DNA from: CAZWKX01 sp964633975
Lineage (GTDB): Bacteria; Actinomycetota; Acidimicrobiia; Spongiisociales; UBA11373
Assembly (NCBI GenBank): GCA_964633975.1
Contig: CAZWKX010000002.1
Coordinates: 45,422-109,421 of the forward strand
Length of the DNA stretch: 64,000 nucleotides
Reading direction: 5' to 3'
Shown here: positions 44,554 to 53,135 of the stretch, in pieces
Numbering within the stretch: the first letter of the stretch is position 1
Layout: the number at the start of each line of letters is the position of its first letter
Position numbers and translations under genes: made by a program
The notes under the pieces: generated by a model
Seen by the model: the letters and a program-made list of their open reading frames with translations, nothing else
Databases searched by the model: none
What the model was told of the DNA's origin: nothing

Positions 44554-45986
44554 AAAGCCACGGCGCCGTCGGCATCCGAGAGCCGCACGCGCTCTCCCAT
44601 GCCGTGCACCCGGCCCAGGTCTCCCGGGCCGACGCGAAACGGAATGAACCGATAGACGGCGTCGGCAATGGGCACGAAGTGGCGCGAGTCCGTGGCTCCC
44701 ATCACGATCCACGGAGCTACCACCGTGCCGGGGAACACATCGTCGATCGTCTCCGCCACCATACGAAAGTACGCGGATCGCGGATCCGACAACGGGGGCG
44801 GATCAGGCGAGAAGTCCGTGGCGACCTCAGCCACCCGCACGGCACCGCCGACGACGGAGCGCACGTGTGCAAGCACGTCGTCGGCCGTGTCGCCTGGAAG
44901 GACCCTGAAGTTCACCACCGCTCGGGCCCGCTGAGGAACCACGTTCGGCTCGACGCCCCCCTCGATCATCGTCACCGCGCCCGTCGTTCGAACCAGCGCA
45001 TCCGCAAGAGGTGTCGAGCGGCGGCGGCGGCGGCCGGCACGTCCACCGGCAAGAGCGCAACCGCGCAGCGTCAGCGCTCTCGTCCGAGAGAATGCCGCAG
45101 CGAAGAAGTCCCTCTGCACGTCGCGTCGCGCCGGCATCGGCTGGCCTTCGAGACGGGCCACCGCCGCGGCGAGACGACCCACCGCGGTGTGACCGGGCGG
45201 CACCGACGAGTGCCCGCCCGGCGCGGCAACCCTCAGCTCCACATCCAGGCAGCCCTTCTCCCCGATACCCAGGAGAGCGATCGGGTCGGCGGCCCCGGTC
45301 AGCAGCCCTTCGCCGATAGCTCCTCCCTCGTCCAGCACGAGACCAAAACGGACACCTCGCGCCGCGAGCAGGTCGGCGACGGCAGCGGCGCCGCACGATC
45401 CACCAGTCTCCTCGTCGTGTCCAACGGATATGTAGACGGACGGCCCCGTCTCGAAACCCTCGGCGAGCAGACTCTCCACCGCTTCGAAGATGGCGATCAG
45501 CGGGCCTTTGGCGTCGAGGCTGCCACGCCCCCAAAGGTGGCCTCCGCTCCGTGCCCCGGAGAAGGGGGGGTGCTTCCAATCGTCTTCCGAGCCCGGCTCC
45601 ACCGCGGCTACGTCCATGTGGCCCATCAGGAGCACCGGGGCCGCCTCAGCACGTGTGCCCGGCCAGCAGTACAACAGGGAGTGACCACCCACGGTCTCGC
45701 AATCAAGCCGCTCGTGGGTCAGCGGATAGGCCCTTACGAGGAACGCCTGGAACTCGTCGAAAGCCGACCCGTCGACATCGGCCCCCACAACGGTCCGAAT
45801 CTGCACGGCCTCGACCAAATGGTCGAGAAAGGCCGCGCCCAGGGGCCCCGGCGCCGATGCCTTCACGGCCTCACCGCCGGGGCCCCTGCTGCTCCAGCGC
45901 CGCCTGAGGGCAACCGCCGCCGCCGCGCCCAGCCCGGCACCCGCCACAAGGCCGATGGTCTTCTTGGTGGACATCTCCATCGCCAT
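44514..45986 (-). CDS. Membrane-anchored M20-family peptidase (CPS1/PM20D1 type)
   Basis: 490 residues. A short N-terminal hydrophobic segment (TIGLVAGAGLGAAAAVALRR) anchors it. M20 marks: LLMGHMDVAAVEP, HLWGRGSLDAKGPL, SVGHDEETGG, GLVLDEGGAI and GGHSSVPPGHTAVGR; a late IVMGATDSRHF. The metal set looks complete. An Arg/Gly-rich segment (about residues 300-330, GGRAGRRRRRSTPLADALVR) replaces the usual sequence of the lid, perhaps a diverged loop; other frames gave nothing better there. Overlaps the TetR gene tail-to-tail by 40 bases. Confidence 0.86.
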   Translation of the reverse strand: MAMEMSTKKTIGLVAGAGLGAAAAVALRRRWSSRGPGGEAVKASAPGPLGAAFLDHLVEAVQIRTVVGADVDGSAFDEFQAFLVRAYPLTHERLDCETVGGHSLLYCWPGTRAEAAPVLLMGHMDVAAVEPGSEDDWKHPPFSGARSGGHLWGRGSLDAKGPLIAIFEAVESLLAEGFETGPSVYISVGHDEETGGSCGAAAVADLLAARGVRFGLVLDEGGAIGEGLLTGAADPIALLGIGEKGCLDVELRVAAPGGHSSVPPGHTAVGRLAAAVARLEGQPMPARRDVQRDFFAAAFSRTRALTLRGCALAGGRAGRRRRRSTPLADALVRTTGAVTMIEGGVEPNVVPQRARAVVNFRVLPGDTADDVLAHVRSVVGGAVRVAEVATDFSPDPPPLSDPRSAYFRMVAETIDDVFPGTVVAPWIVMGATDSRHFVPIADAVYRFIPFRVGPGDLGRVHGMGERVRLSDADGAVAFYRRLMARATGSV

Positions 45987-46051
45987 CCGATGCTACGCCG
46001 CGTGCCCTCACCGCGGCTACCCGCAAAACCCACCGTCTAAGGTTGATCCCC

Positions 46052-47062
46052 GTGCACTGGCTCGATCGTTTCGCCGCCCGCGCCCTCGCCCGCACGCCGC
46101 CACAAAGGCGGGTGTTTCGTCACGGCTGGGGCGATACCGACATCCTCGACTACTACGTGATCAATGCCCGGCACGCCCCGCCGATACCCGAGATCCCGAT
46201 AATCGAGCACCCCGCCAGGAGGCAGGGCGACACGGTGATCCAGGACCTGGCCTTCGAGAGCCCCGGGGAGTACCTGCCGGAAGCGGCCCGTCTCGCCCGA
46301 GCCCGACTGATCACCACCACCGAGGAGCCGAACCGCCTGGTCCTGCTTGCTGCGGCGTGGAACGAGGACGGATACGGCGCACGCACGAAGCTGGCTCACC
46401 TCCTCGCCGAACACGGCATCGCGTCGGTCTTGCTCGAGCAGCCGCTCTACGGACTGCGTAGCCCTCTTCCCGAGGGTGAACAGCCGATCACGAGCATCTC
46501 CGACTTCGCCGTGATGGGACGGAGCGCCGTCGGTGAGGGCCGCGTCCTGGCCGGTCACTTCCACCGCCTCGGCTACACCGTCGGTGTGAGCGGGTTCAGC
46601 ATGGGCGGCAACACGGCCGCTTTCGTCGCCGCCACGGTTCCGTTCCCGGTGGCGGCGGCCCCAATCGCGGCCGCCCACTCGGCCGCGCCACCGTTTCTGA
46701 ATGGGCTGATCCAGCTCACCTTCGACTGGGACGCCCTCGGAGGCGACAATCCCGACACCAGACGTCGCCTACGAGATTTTCTGCTCTCGGCCAGCGTCCT
46801 GTACTTCGATCCACCCGTGGTACCGGAAGCCGCCGTTCTATTGGCGGCGACTCGAGACGGGTATGTCCCCACCAGCTCCGTGCAGGCCATTCACCGGCAC
46901 TGGCCCGGCTCCAGCATGCAGTGGACCAACGCGGGCCACGGAAGCCTCCTGCTGCGCCACAAGCACCGGTTCGTCGCCGCTATCTGCGAGTCCTTCGATC
47001 GACTCGAGATGGTGAACTCCACCTCGGCCGGGGGCATGAACCTGCGGGCCATCGCCAAATGA
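46052..47062 (+). CDS. Alpha/beta hydrolase, ABHD18-like
   Basis: 336 residues. The N-terminus is WLDRFAARALARTPP. The hydrolase core has LVLLAAAWNEDGYGARTKLA, then IASVLLEQPLYGLR, the nucleophile elbow VSGFSMGGNTA, the acidic-residue region LLAATRDGYVP and the His region NAGHGSLLLRHK. It resembles the ABHD18/DUF2048-like group; substrate unknown. GTG 46052 or TTG 46043 are possible starts. Confidence 0.78.
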   Translation: MHWLDRFAARALARTPPQRRVFRHGWGDTDILDYYVINARHAPPIPEIPIIEHPARRQGDTVIQDLAFESPGEYLPEAARLARARLITTTEEPNRLVLLAAAWNEDGYGARTKLAHLLAEHGIASVLLEQPLYGLRSPLPEGEQPITSISDFAVMGRSAVGEGRVLAGHFHRLGYTVGVSGFSMGGNTAAFVAATVPFPVAAAPIAAAHSAAPPFLNGLIQLTFDWDALGGDNPDTRRRLRDFLLSASVLYFDPPVVPEAAVLLAATRDGYVPTSSVQAIHRHWPGSSMQWTNAGHGSLLLRHKHRFVAAICESFDRLEMVNSTSAGGMNLRAIAK

Positions 47063-47111
47063 GCCGGCCTCACTTCTCATAGCGGCACCACGGCGACAAC
47101 AATCTGTCCGT

Positions 47112-47885
47112 ATGGACGGCAAGACGACCGAAGCAGACCGCATGCGACGCCTTCGCGTCGGCAACCTCGTCGTCGGCCTGGTGCACCTGGCACAGGCGGC
47201 GGCCATCCTCGTTCTCAGCAACAGCTTCGCCATACCGGTGTCGGCGACATTCCAGACCGGCCCTCCGGGCACGGCACTACCCGAGCCCGACACGATCTTC
47301 GAAGTCCGCTACGGCATTGCCGTGGCGCTGTTCCTGGGCCTGGCCGCCCTCGACCATCTCCTCGTCGCCGCCCCCAGGATCGTGCGCTGGTACGAACACA
47401 ATCTGCGCAACACCATCAACTACGCCCGCTGGATCGAGTATTCGGTGAGCGCCTCGATCATGGTCGTCTTGATCGCCATGCTCACGGGCATCACGAACCT
47501 GTACGCCCTCGTCGGGCTGTTTGGAGCCAACTCGGCCATGATCCTCTTCGGCCTGCTCATGGAGAGGGCGAATCAGGGCAAAGAGACGGTCGACTGGTGG
47601 CCGTTCGCCTTCGGCTGCATCATCGGCATAGTGCCCTGGGTCGCCATCGGTATCGCCCTCGGAGGAGCACAGGCCACCCACGGGGGCGTTCCCGGGTTCG
47701 TGTTCGGGATATTCGTGTCGCTGTTCGTCTTCTTCAACAGCTTCGCCGTCAATCAAGCGCTCCAATACCGCGGCGCGGGCAAATGGAAGGACTACCTCTA
47801 CGGCGAGAAGATGTACATCGTGCTCAGCCTCGGCGCCAAGAGCGCACTTGCATGGCAGGTGTTCGGCGGCACACTCGCCGGCTGA
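47112..47885 (+). CDS. Heliorhodopsin
   Basis: 257 residues, seven transmembrane helices. Heliorhodopsin marks: Schiff-base lysine K243 in VLSLGAKSALAWQVFGGTL; counterion E109 in ARWIEYSVSAS; and H25 and H82, matching E107, H23, H80 and K241 of heliorhodopsin 48C12 with a constant offset of two. YLYGEKMYIVLSL is the family motif before helix 7, and WIEYSVSAS is the helix 3 motif. The N-terminus is cytoplasmic in this family (inverted topology), so it is not a pump; a sensory or enzyme-regulating role is proposed. No clear Shine-Dalgarno sequence precedes the ATG. Confidence 0.95.
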   Translation: MDGKTTEADRMRRLRVGNLVVGLVHLAQAAAILVLSNSFAIPVSATFQTGPPGTALPEPDTIFEVRYGIAVALFLGLAALDHLLVAAPRIVRWYEHNLRNTINYARWIEYSVSASIMVVLIAMLTGITNLYALVGLFGANSAMILFGLLMERANQGKETVDWWPFAFGCIIGIVPWVAIGIALGGAQATHGGVPGFVFGIFVSLFVFFNSFAVNQALQYRGAGKWKDYLYGEKMYIVLSLGAKSALAWQVFGGTLAG

Positions 47886-48092
47886 CCCTTCCTGCCAACT
47901 CGAAGCAGGCCGGCCGACATGCCGCCGCCCTCGGGCCCACATCGCCCGCGCTTCGGATAATGTCCCCCCAGGCGACATGATCGGCTTCAGGGAGTAGCGC
48001 ATGCTTGCCTCACCCACACCCGACCACTCGAGGGGCAGACGGCGAGCCTCGGGGAATTCCGCCGCTCCGCCGCGAAACCGGGACCGGTAGTC

Positions 48093-49508
48093 GTGCCACG
48101 CACCCGGAAGCAGCACCGTGGCCTCCGATTTCCCTATGTGGCCTGGCTGCTGGCCGTCGCCCTGGCCGCGCTGGTCGTCGCCGCCGTCTCCTGGGGCGTG
48201 CCCAACGAGGAGCAGGATCTCACGGGCCGCGCCAAAGCCGCTCTCGCGGGCACCGAGCTGAGTGTCGCGTTCGAGGGCCGCTACGCCATCCTGTCCGGTA
48301 TCGCCCCGAGCCAGTTTGCCCTCGACGAAGCCGCCGCCTCCGTGGCAGCGTTGCGCGGCGTGCACAGCGTGGACACCGCGCAGGTGCTAGTGGCCACCGA
48401 GGCTTCTGGCAACACCCAGGCGTCCGGCCTCGCCTACATCGACGTGGTGTTCTCCGCTGGCGGGGTCACCTTGTCCGGCACCGTGCCCGACCAGGATGCC
48501 GTCGACGAGATCGTCGAGGCTGCCGAAGAGCAGTTCGGCGCCGTCACCAACGAGCTCGTGGTCGACCCAGACGTCGCGGCGCCTGAATGGCTGGCCACCG
48601 TCCCCGACGTGCTGCGCGTGGTCGAAGGCCTCGCCGACGGAGGCATCGGGTTCTCAGACGGCACCGTGCTCATCGCCGGGATCGTCGACTCTGCGCTGGC
48701 ACGGGCAAACCTCGTCGATGCAGTGACCGCCGCCGTCGGCGGCACCGCGACCGTCGAACAGCGGCTGCTCGTGGTCACGATCGAGGCGCCTACCCTCGGC
48801 GCCGTGTTCGATGAAGGAACGGTCACCCTACGCGGCCTCTTGCCCGACGAGTCCATTGCCGCCGCCATCACCACCGCCACGGAGAACAGCTTCGGTCCCG
48901 ACAACGTGGACGACCGGCTCACGGTGGGCGAGTCCGTGGCCTCGCCCGACTACCTCGAATCCATTCCGAGCATCTTCGCAACCCTCGCCGAGCTCGATGC
49001 ATGGACCATCACGCTTCAAGACGACGTCCTCACGATCTGGGGACAGGGATCCACGGAGGCCGTATCGGCCGCCAACGCCGCGCTCCTTGATCTCGCCGAT
49101 CAAGATCTCGAGGTCATCGTCGACCTCGAGGACGACAACAGCAGCCTCGCCGCCGGCCTCACCGAGCTACTGAGCGGCACCACGAGCTTCGATCCGGGCA
49201 GCGCGGTCCTCAGCGCGGAGGCCCAAGCCCTCCTCGACGAGGCCATCGACATCCTGGCCGATAACCCCGACGTGGCACTCGTCGTCGAGGGCCACACCGA
49301 CAACGTCGGCGATGCCCAGTTCAATCTCGCCCTGAGCGAGGCCAGAGCACAGGCCGTCGTCGACTATCTCATAGCCGGCGGCATCACCCCGGACCGGCTC
49401 TCGGCGATCGGCTACGGAGAGAGCCGGCCCATCGCCGACAACTCGACCGAAGAAGGCAGGGCGCTGAACCGCAGAATCGAGTTCGTGATCCAGGAAGGAG
49501 ACGGGTGA
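48093..49508 (+). CDS. ArfA/OmpATb-like envelope protein (BON-like repeats and OmpA domain)
   Basis: 471 residues. A basic start and one transmembrane helix (about 14-35 WLLAVALAALVVAAVSWGV) lead to three or four BON-like repeats (about 45-340; motifs SGTVPDQDAVDEIVEAAEEQ and GSTEAVSAANAALLDLA). The C-terminal OmpA domain (about 355-470) has VEGHTDNVGDAQFNLALSEA and the peptidoglycan-binding region SAIGYGESRPIADNSTEEGR. OmpATb of mycobacteria has the same order. It anchors to peptidoglycan. GTG start. GATAAT at about 47962-47967 could be its -10 element. Overlaps the next gene by one base at TGATG. Confidence 0.85.
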   Translation: MPRTRKQHRGLRFPYVAWLLAVALAALVVAAVSWGVPNEEQDLTGRAKAALAGTELSVAFEGRYAILSGIAPSQFALDEAAASVAALRGVHSVDTAQVLVATEASGNTQASGLAYIDVVFSAGGVTLSGTVPDQDAVDEIVEAAEEQFGAVTNELVVDPDVAAPEWLATVPDVLRVVEGLADGGIGFSDGTVLIAGIVDSALARANLVDAVTAAVGGTATVEQRLLVVTIEAPTLGAVFDEGTVTLRGLLPDESIAAAITTATENSFGPDNVDDRLTVGESVASPDYLESIPSIFATLAELDAWTITLQDDVLTIWGQGSTEAVSAANAALLDLADQDLEVIVDLEDDNSSLAAGLTELLSGTTSFDPGSAVLSAEAQALLDEAIDILADNPDVALVVEGHTDNVGDAQFNLALSEARAQAVVDYLIAGGITPDRLSAIGYGESRPIADNSTEEGRALNRRIEFVIQEGDG

Positions 49509-50722
49509 TGCGGGGAACCGGATACGCCGTCCTCGAGATCGTCTGGTGGATGCTGGCCGCCGCCTTCGTCGGCTTCCTCATCGGCTGGGTCCTGCGCCGC
49601 TTCATACGGCAGCGCAGACTCGAACGTGACTACCAGGCCAAGCTCGGCAACGCGCACGAGCAGACGGCGCACCTCCGCGAGGAGCTGAACGAGTGGAAGC
49701 TCAGCGTCGCCGCCCTAGACAAGCGACTCACCAAGGCGGGTCTCGATCTCGCCACCGCCCGGGCCGAAGCGGCCGAGAACGTCACCGGGCTCGAAGCCCG
49801 AACCAGAGAGCTGACCGAAGCCCGCACCGTCCTCGAGAGGCAGCAATCGGCGCTCGACGAGCTGCGGAGCGATGTCGCCACGGTCCGCGGTGAGCTCGAG
49901 GCCGCAGTCGATAACTCGGCCCGGCTCGAGCCCACGATCGAGCGGCTGCGAGACGAACTCGAGACTGCGCAGCGCCAGGCCGACGACCTGGAGAGCCGCC
50001 TCGGCGCCGTCACCAAAGACAAAGACGCCGAAATCGCCCGCCTCGGCGAGCTCGCCGCCGCCATCCCCCAACTCGAAGACGAGCTGGAGGAACGCTCGAA
50101 GCGCATCGCCGACCTCGAAGGCCGCATCGCCGCTCTCGAGGAGGAGCTCGCCTCGGCCGAGCACGCCCACTCCGAAAACGAAACCGCTCTGCGCGAGCGT
50201 GACGAACGTATCGCCGACCTGGAAACACAGCTGGCGGTGATCCCCCAGGAGCAGGCGGAGACGCTGGCCGAGCTGGAAGAACGCGACGAACGCATCGCCG
50301 ACTTGGAGGCGCAGCTGTCCATAGCGACACAGGATCAGGCCGACAGCACCGCCGAGCTGCACGAAAGAGATGAACGTATCGCCCAGCTCGATGCCCGGTT
50401 CACCCTCCCCCGCGGACCAGAGCCCAGGTACCCGGACAGGGACACCGCCATCACACGCATGGCCGAGATCGCCAATCGGACCCGCGGGGCGGACCCGCCT
50501 GTCGACGATGACCTAAAACTCATCCACGGGGTGGGGCCGCGCTTGGAGCAGTTGCTCAAGAGCCTCGGCATCACGAGCTTCCGACAGGTGGCCAACCTGC
50601 AGACCGACGACATCGCCTACGTGTCGGCGGCGTTGTCCGCTTTCCCGGGTCGCATCGAACGCGACAACTGGATGGCCAGCGCCGCCGAGCAGCATCGGAA
50701 GAAGTACGGCGAGCCAACCTAG
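49508..50722 (+). CDS. Membrane-anchored coiled-coil protein with C-terminal helix-hairpin-helix domain
   Basis: 404 residues. N-terminal transmembrane helix (ILEIVWWMLAAAFVGFLIGW in approximate form), then a continuous coiled coil (about 35-310) rich in Glu, Arg and Ala. From about residue 215 a repeat with the core ERDERIADLE occurs three or four times at roughly 30-residue spacing. A C-terminal helix-hairpin-helix (HGVGPRLEQLLKSLGITSFR, then QVANLQTDDIAYVSAALS) resembles COG3743/H3TH domains. ATG 49508 overlaps the TGA of the ArfA-like gene, so the two are translationally coupled and probably work together. Confidence 0.78.
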   Translation: MRGTGYAVLEIVWWMLAAAFVGFLIGWVLRRFIRQRRLERDYQAKLGNAHEQTAHLREELNEWKLSVAALDKRLTKAGLDLATARAEAAENVTGLEARTRELTEARTVLERQQSALDELRSDVATVRGELEAAVDNSARLEPTIERLRDELETAQRQADDLESRLGAVTKDKDAEIARLGELAAAIPQLEDELEERSKRIADLEGRIAALEEELASAEHAHSENETALRERDERIADLETQLAVIPQEQAETLAELEERDERIADLEAQLSIATQDQADSTAELHERDERIAQLDARFTLPRGPEPRYPDRDTAITRMAEIANRTRGADPPVDDDLKLIHGVGPRLEQLLKSLGITSFRQVANLQTDDIAYVSAALSAFPGRIERDNWMASAAEQHRKKYGEPT

Positions 50723-50752
50723 GGCCGGCCGTCCCCAACAAGGAGGTTCCAC

Positions 50753-51745
50753 CTGGCCGCGGACTTCACCACCGTCGATGCGGCGGGCCGTGCCATCAGG
50801 CTCACCAGCCCCGACAAGCTGCTGTTCCCCGACCGGCACTGGTCCAAGCTCGACGTCGCCCAGCACTACTTGGCCTGTGCTCCGGGAGCGGTGCGGGGAA
50901 CATGGAGGCGCCCCTGCAGCCTGAAGCGCTGGCCCGACGGTGTCGGGGCCGACCCCTTCTTTACCAAGCGGGCTCCCTCCACGATCCACAAGACGGTGGA
51001 TGTGCTCTTCCCCTCGGCGCGCCCCGGCCGCATGGCCATGGTCGACGACCTCTCCGACATCATCGAACAGGTTCAGCTCGACTGCATCGATCTGAACCCC
51101 TGGGCGAGCAGAGCCGGACGGCTCGATCATCCCGACGAGCTACGTCTGGACCTGGATCCCACAGACGACTACTGCTTCGACGACTGCAGGCAGGTCGCCG
51201 CCGCCTGCAGGTCGGTGCTCGAAGAGCACGGTCTACACGGATGGCCGAAGACGTCCGGCGCCAGCGGGATACACATCTACGTGCGCATCCGGCCCGATTG
51301 GACATTCCTCCTCGTGAGACGCGCCGTTCTCGCCCTCGCCCGCGAGGTCGAGCGCCGTCTGCCCGGTCTGGCGACCACCGCCTGGTGGAAGGAGGAACGC
51401 CGCGGCGTCTTCATCGACTACAACCAGAACGCTCCCGACAAGACCGTGGCCAGCGCCTACAGCCTGCGCCACACCGGCCTCGTGTCTACCCCCTTCGACT
51501 GGAACGAACTCGGCACGATCGATCCCACCGAGATGACCCTCGAAGGCTTCCACCGCCGCTGGCAGATCGTCGGGGACCTCACCGAAGGCATCGACGAGTC
51601 GGCCGGCGACATCTCCGGTCTTCTCGAGTTGGCGCGCGCCGACGAAAGGCGCGGCCTGGGCGACGCCCCCTGGCCCCCGCACTACCCGAAGCAGCCGGGC
51701 GAGCCGCCTCGAGTCGCCCCCTCCAAACGCCACGACACGGACTAG
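50753..51745 (+). CDS. LigD-type polymerase/primase domain protein, CTG start
   Basis: 330 residues. The archaeo-eukaryotic primase-like LigD-Pol fold: LTSPDKLLFPDRHWSKLDVA, SLKRWPDG, FFTKRAP, LNPWASRA, the catalytic Asp motif LRLDLDP, TSGASGIHIYVRI and FIDYNQNAPDKTVASAYSLR. It extends ends in non-homologous end joining. Homology begins well upstream of the first usual start (TTG 50870). The only in-frame start behind AGGAGG is CTG 50753 (six bases away), which gives AADFTTVDAAGRAIRLTS. It is 30 bases after the coiled-coil gene. The ligase part is a separate gene at 53136-54161. Confidence 0.85.
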   Translation: MAADFTTVDAAGRAIRLTSPDKLLFPDRHWSKLDVAQHYLACAPGAVRGTWRRPCSLKRWPDGVGADPFFTKRAPSTIHKTVDVLFPSARPGRMAMVDDLSDIIEQVQLDCIDLNPWASRAGRLDHPDELRLDLDPTDDYCFDDCRQVAAACRSVLEEHGLHGWPKTSGASGIHIYVRIRPDWTFLLVRRAVLALAREVERRLPGLATTAWWKEERRGVFIDYNQNAPDKTVASAYSLRHTGLVSTPFDWNELGTIDPTEMTLEGFHRRWQIVGDLTEGIDESAGDISGLLELARADERRGLGDAPWPPHYPKQPGEPPRVAPSKRHDTD

Positions 51746-53082
51746 GCCGTCGGGTCGAGCACCCTCCCCATGAAGAGCACCGTCCCCGTCTCACGGTCGT
51801 ACAGCCAGAACAGGAAGGGACGGTCGATCTGCAGGTCTACGCCCTGAACCGGGGCGGCCGCCAGATTCATGACCACCGCCGTGGCCGCCGCTGCCTCGGT
51901 GCCCGCCTCGTCCACCGATATGAACGCTTCGTGCAACACGGCCGAGATGAAGAGCCGGTCCTCGGTGGTCATGCCCGAGAAGTCGGCCGCATTGGGATCG
52001 AAGGCCAGAGGCATACCCAGCTCGCTGAGCATGTCTGCCATGCTCGCCTTGGTGCGAAACTCGAACCTAGGCAGGCCAAGACTGACATCGACCGGCGCAA
52101 GACCGGCTAGGACCTCGTCGATCAGCCCGTCCCCGACCTGCCCCTCCACTTCGGCGAAACTCCCTTCGTCCGGCACCAGGAGCAGCATCGCCAGCTCCTC
52201 CCCGACGTATGGCAGCTCGACCGCCCGCCAGCCGTCGCCGGCCGCGTAGGGGAACCATGCGTCTTGATGCATGGTGCTGGCAGTTACCTCACTGCCGTCC
52301 AGCAAAGTGAAAGGAGCGTCCCACGTATCGTCGGCATCGAACGTCGACCACCACGTCGCATCCAGGTACACGGCGTTGGTGATCACAAGTCGGGTCAGAG
52401 CCGACAGCACTCCGCTCGGTATGAGCTCGGTGATGCGATCGTTCGTCTCCTCCGCCACCCAGCCATTGATGGTCTGGCGCGCCTGCTCGGTGGCACCCAC
52501 GTAGTCAACGATGCGCATGCCGGCGTCGTAGTCCTCGGCCAGGAGGTCGAGGAACGGCCGCTCGAAGCCAAAACCCTCTTGGCCCCACAGAGCGTTGGCG
52601 ACGGACAGCTCGACTTTGCGCTCCTCCCCGTCGGGGCCGGGCTCCTCCTGCCTGTTCCGCGACGCCAGGATCTGGTCGAGCGTGTTGAAGGCGGCATGAA
52701 GCGCATCGTCGCCCAGGTCGAAGTGAAGTGCCGCGGCCATCTCTTCGGCGGTCTCCCCCCGGGCGCCGGAATATGCCATCGCCAGCGCCAGGCGCAAGCT
52801 CACCGGGGAGAAGACGACGTTGCCATCCTCGTTGGCCGCCAGCCAGGTGTAGGCGTCGGCGGCGAAGGCTCTGTTGCCCGCGGCCAGCGCCGTCATATCT
52901 GCGGCGGACGCGTCAGGGGAACGTCGCGGAGCATCGGAAGCGATGTAGCTGATGCCTTCGGTCGACACGGTATCGGTCGTGCTGCTCGCCTCATTCGACG
53001 TGGTCGTTCCGGCATCGTCGTGCGAACAGGCCACGGCAACCACCATCAGGGCCACCACGGCGGCAACGAGGGATCTGGACAT
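51742..53082 (-). CDS. Lipoprotein serpin
   Basis: 446 residues. N-terminal lipobox VAVAC (Cys19) after a signal peptide, then a Ser/Thr linker (20-60). The serpin fold has NVVFSPVSLRLALAMAYSGA, AYLDATWWSTF-like strand regions (VITNAVYLDATWW), GEELAMLLLVPDEG and the hinge EAGTEAAAATAVVMNLA with the Ala-rich P15-P9 segment needed for inhibition, then DRPFLFWLYDRETGTVLFMG. It is an inhibitory serine-protease inhibitor on the outer face. Serpins are uncommon in bacteria. Its stop overlaps the LigD-Pol stop at one CTAG. Confidence 0.94.
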   Translation of the reverse strand: MSRSLVAAVVALMVVAVACSHDDAGTTTSNEASSTTDTVSTEGISYIASDAPRRSPDASAADMTALAAGNRAFAADAYTWLAANEDGNVVFSPVSLRLALAMAYSGARGETAEEMAAALHFDLGDDALHAAFNTLDQILASRNRQEEPGPDGEERKVELSVANALWGQEGFGFERPFLDLLAEDYDAGMRIVDYVGATEQARQTINGWVAEETNDRITELIPSGVLSALTRLVITNAVYLDATWWSTFDADDTWDAPFTLLDGSEVTASTMHQDAWFPYAAGDGWRAVELPYVGEELAMLLLVPDEGSFAEVEGQVGDGLIDEVLAGLAPVDVSLGLPRFEFRTKASMADMLSELGMPLAFDPNAADFSGMTTEDRLFISAVLHEAFISVDEAGTEAAAATAVVMNLAAAPVQGVDLQIDRPFLFWLYDRETGTVLFMGRVLDPTA

Positions 53083-53135
53083 AGGCCTCCTCCTCCTCGG
53101 CTCTGAGACGTCTCATCGTTGCGCCGAGGTTCCCT

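Noticed and set aside
45000..45110. Double frameshift in the M20 peptidase
   Set aside because: The Arg-rich stretch looked suspicious, but neither alternative frame gives a better match.
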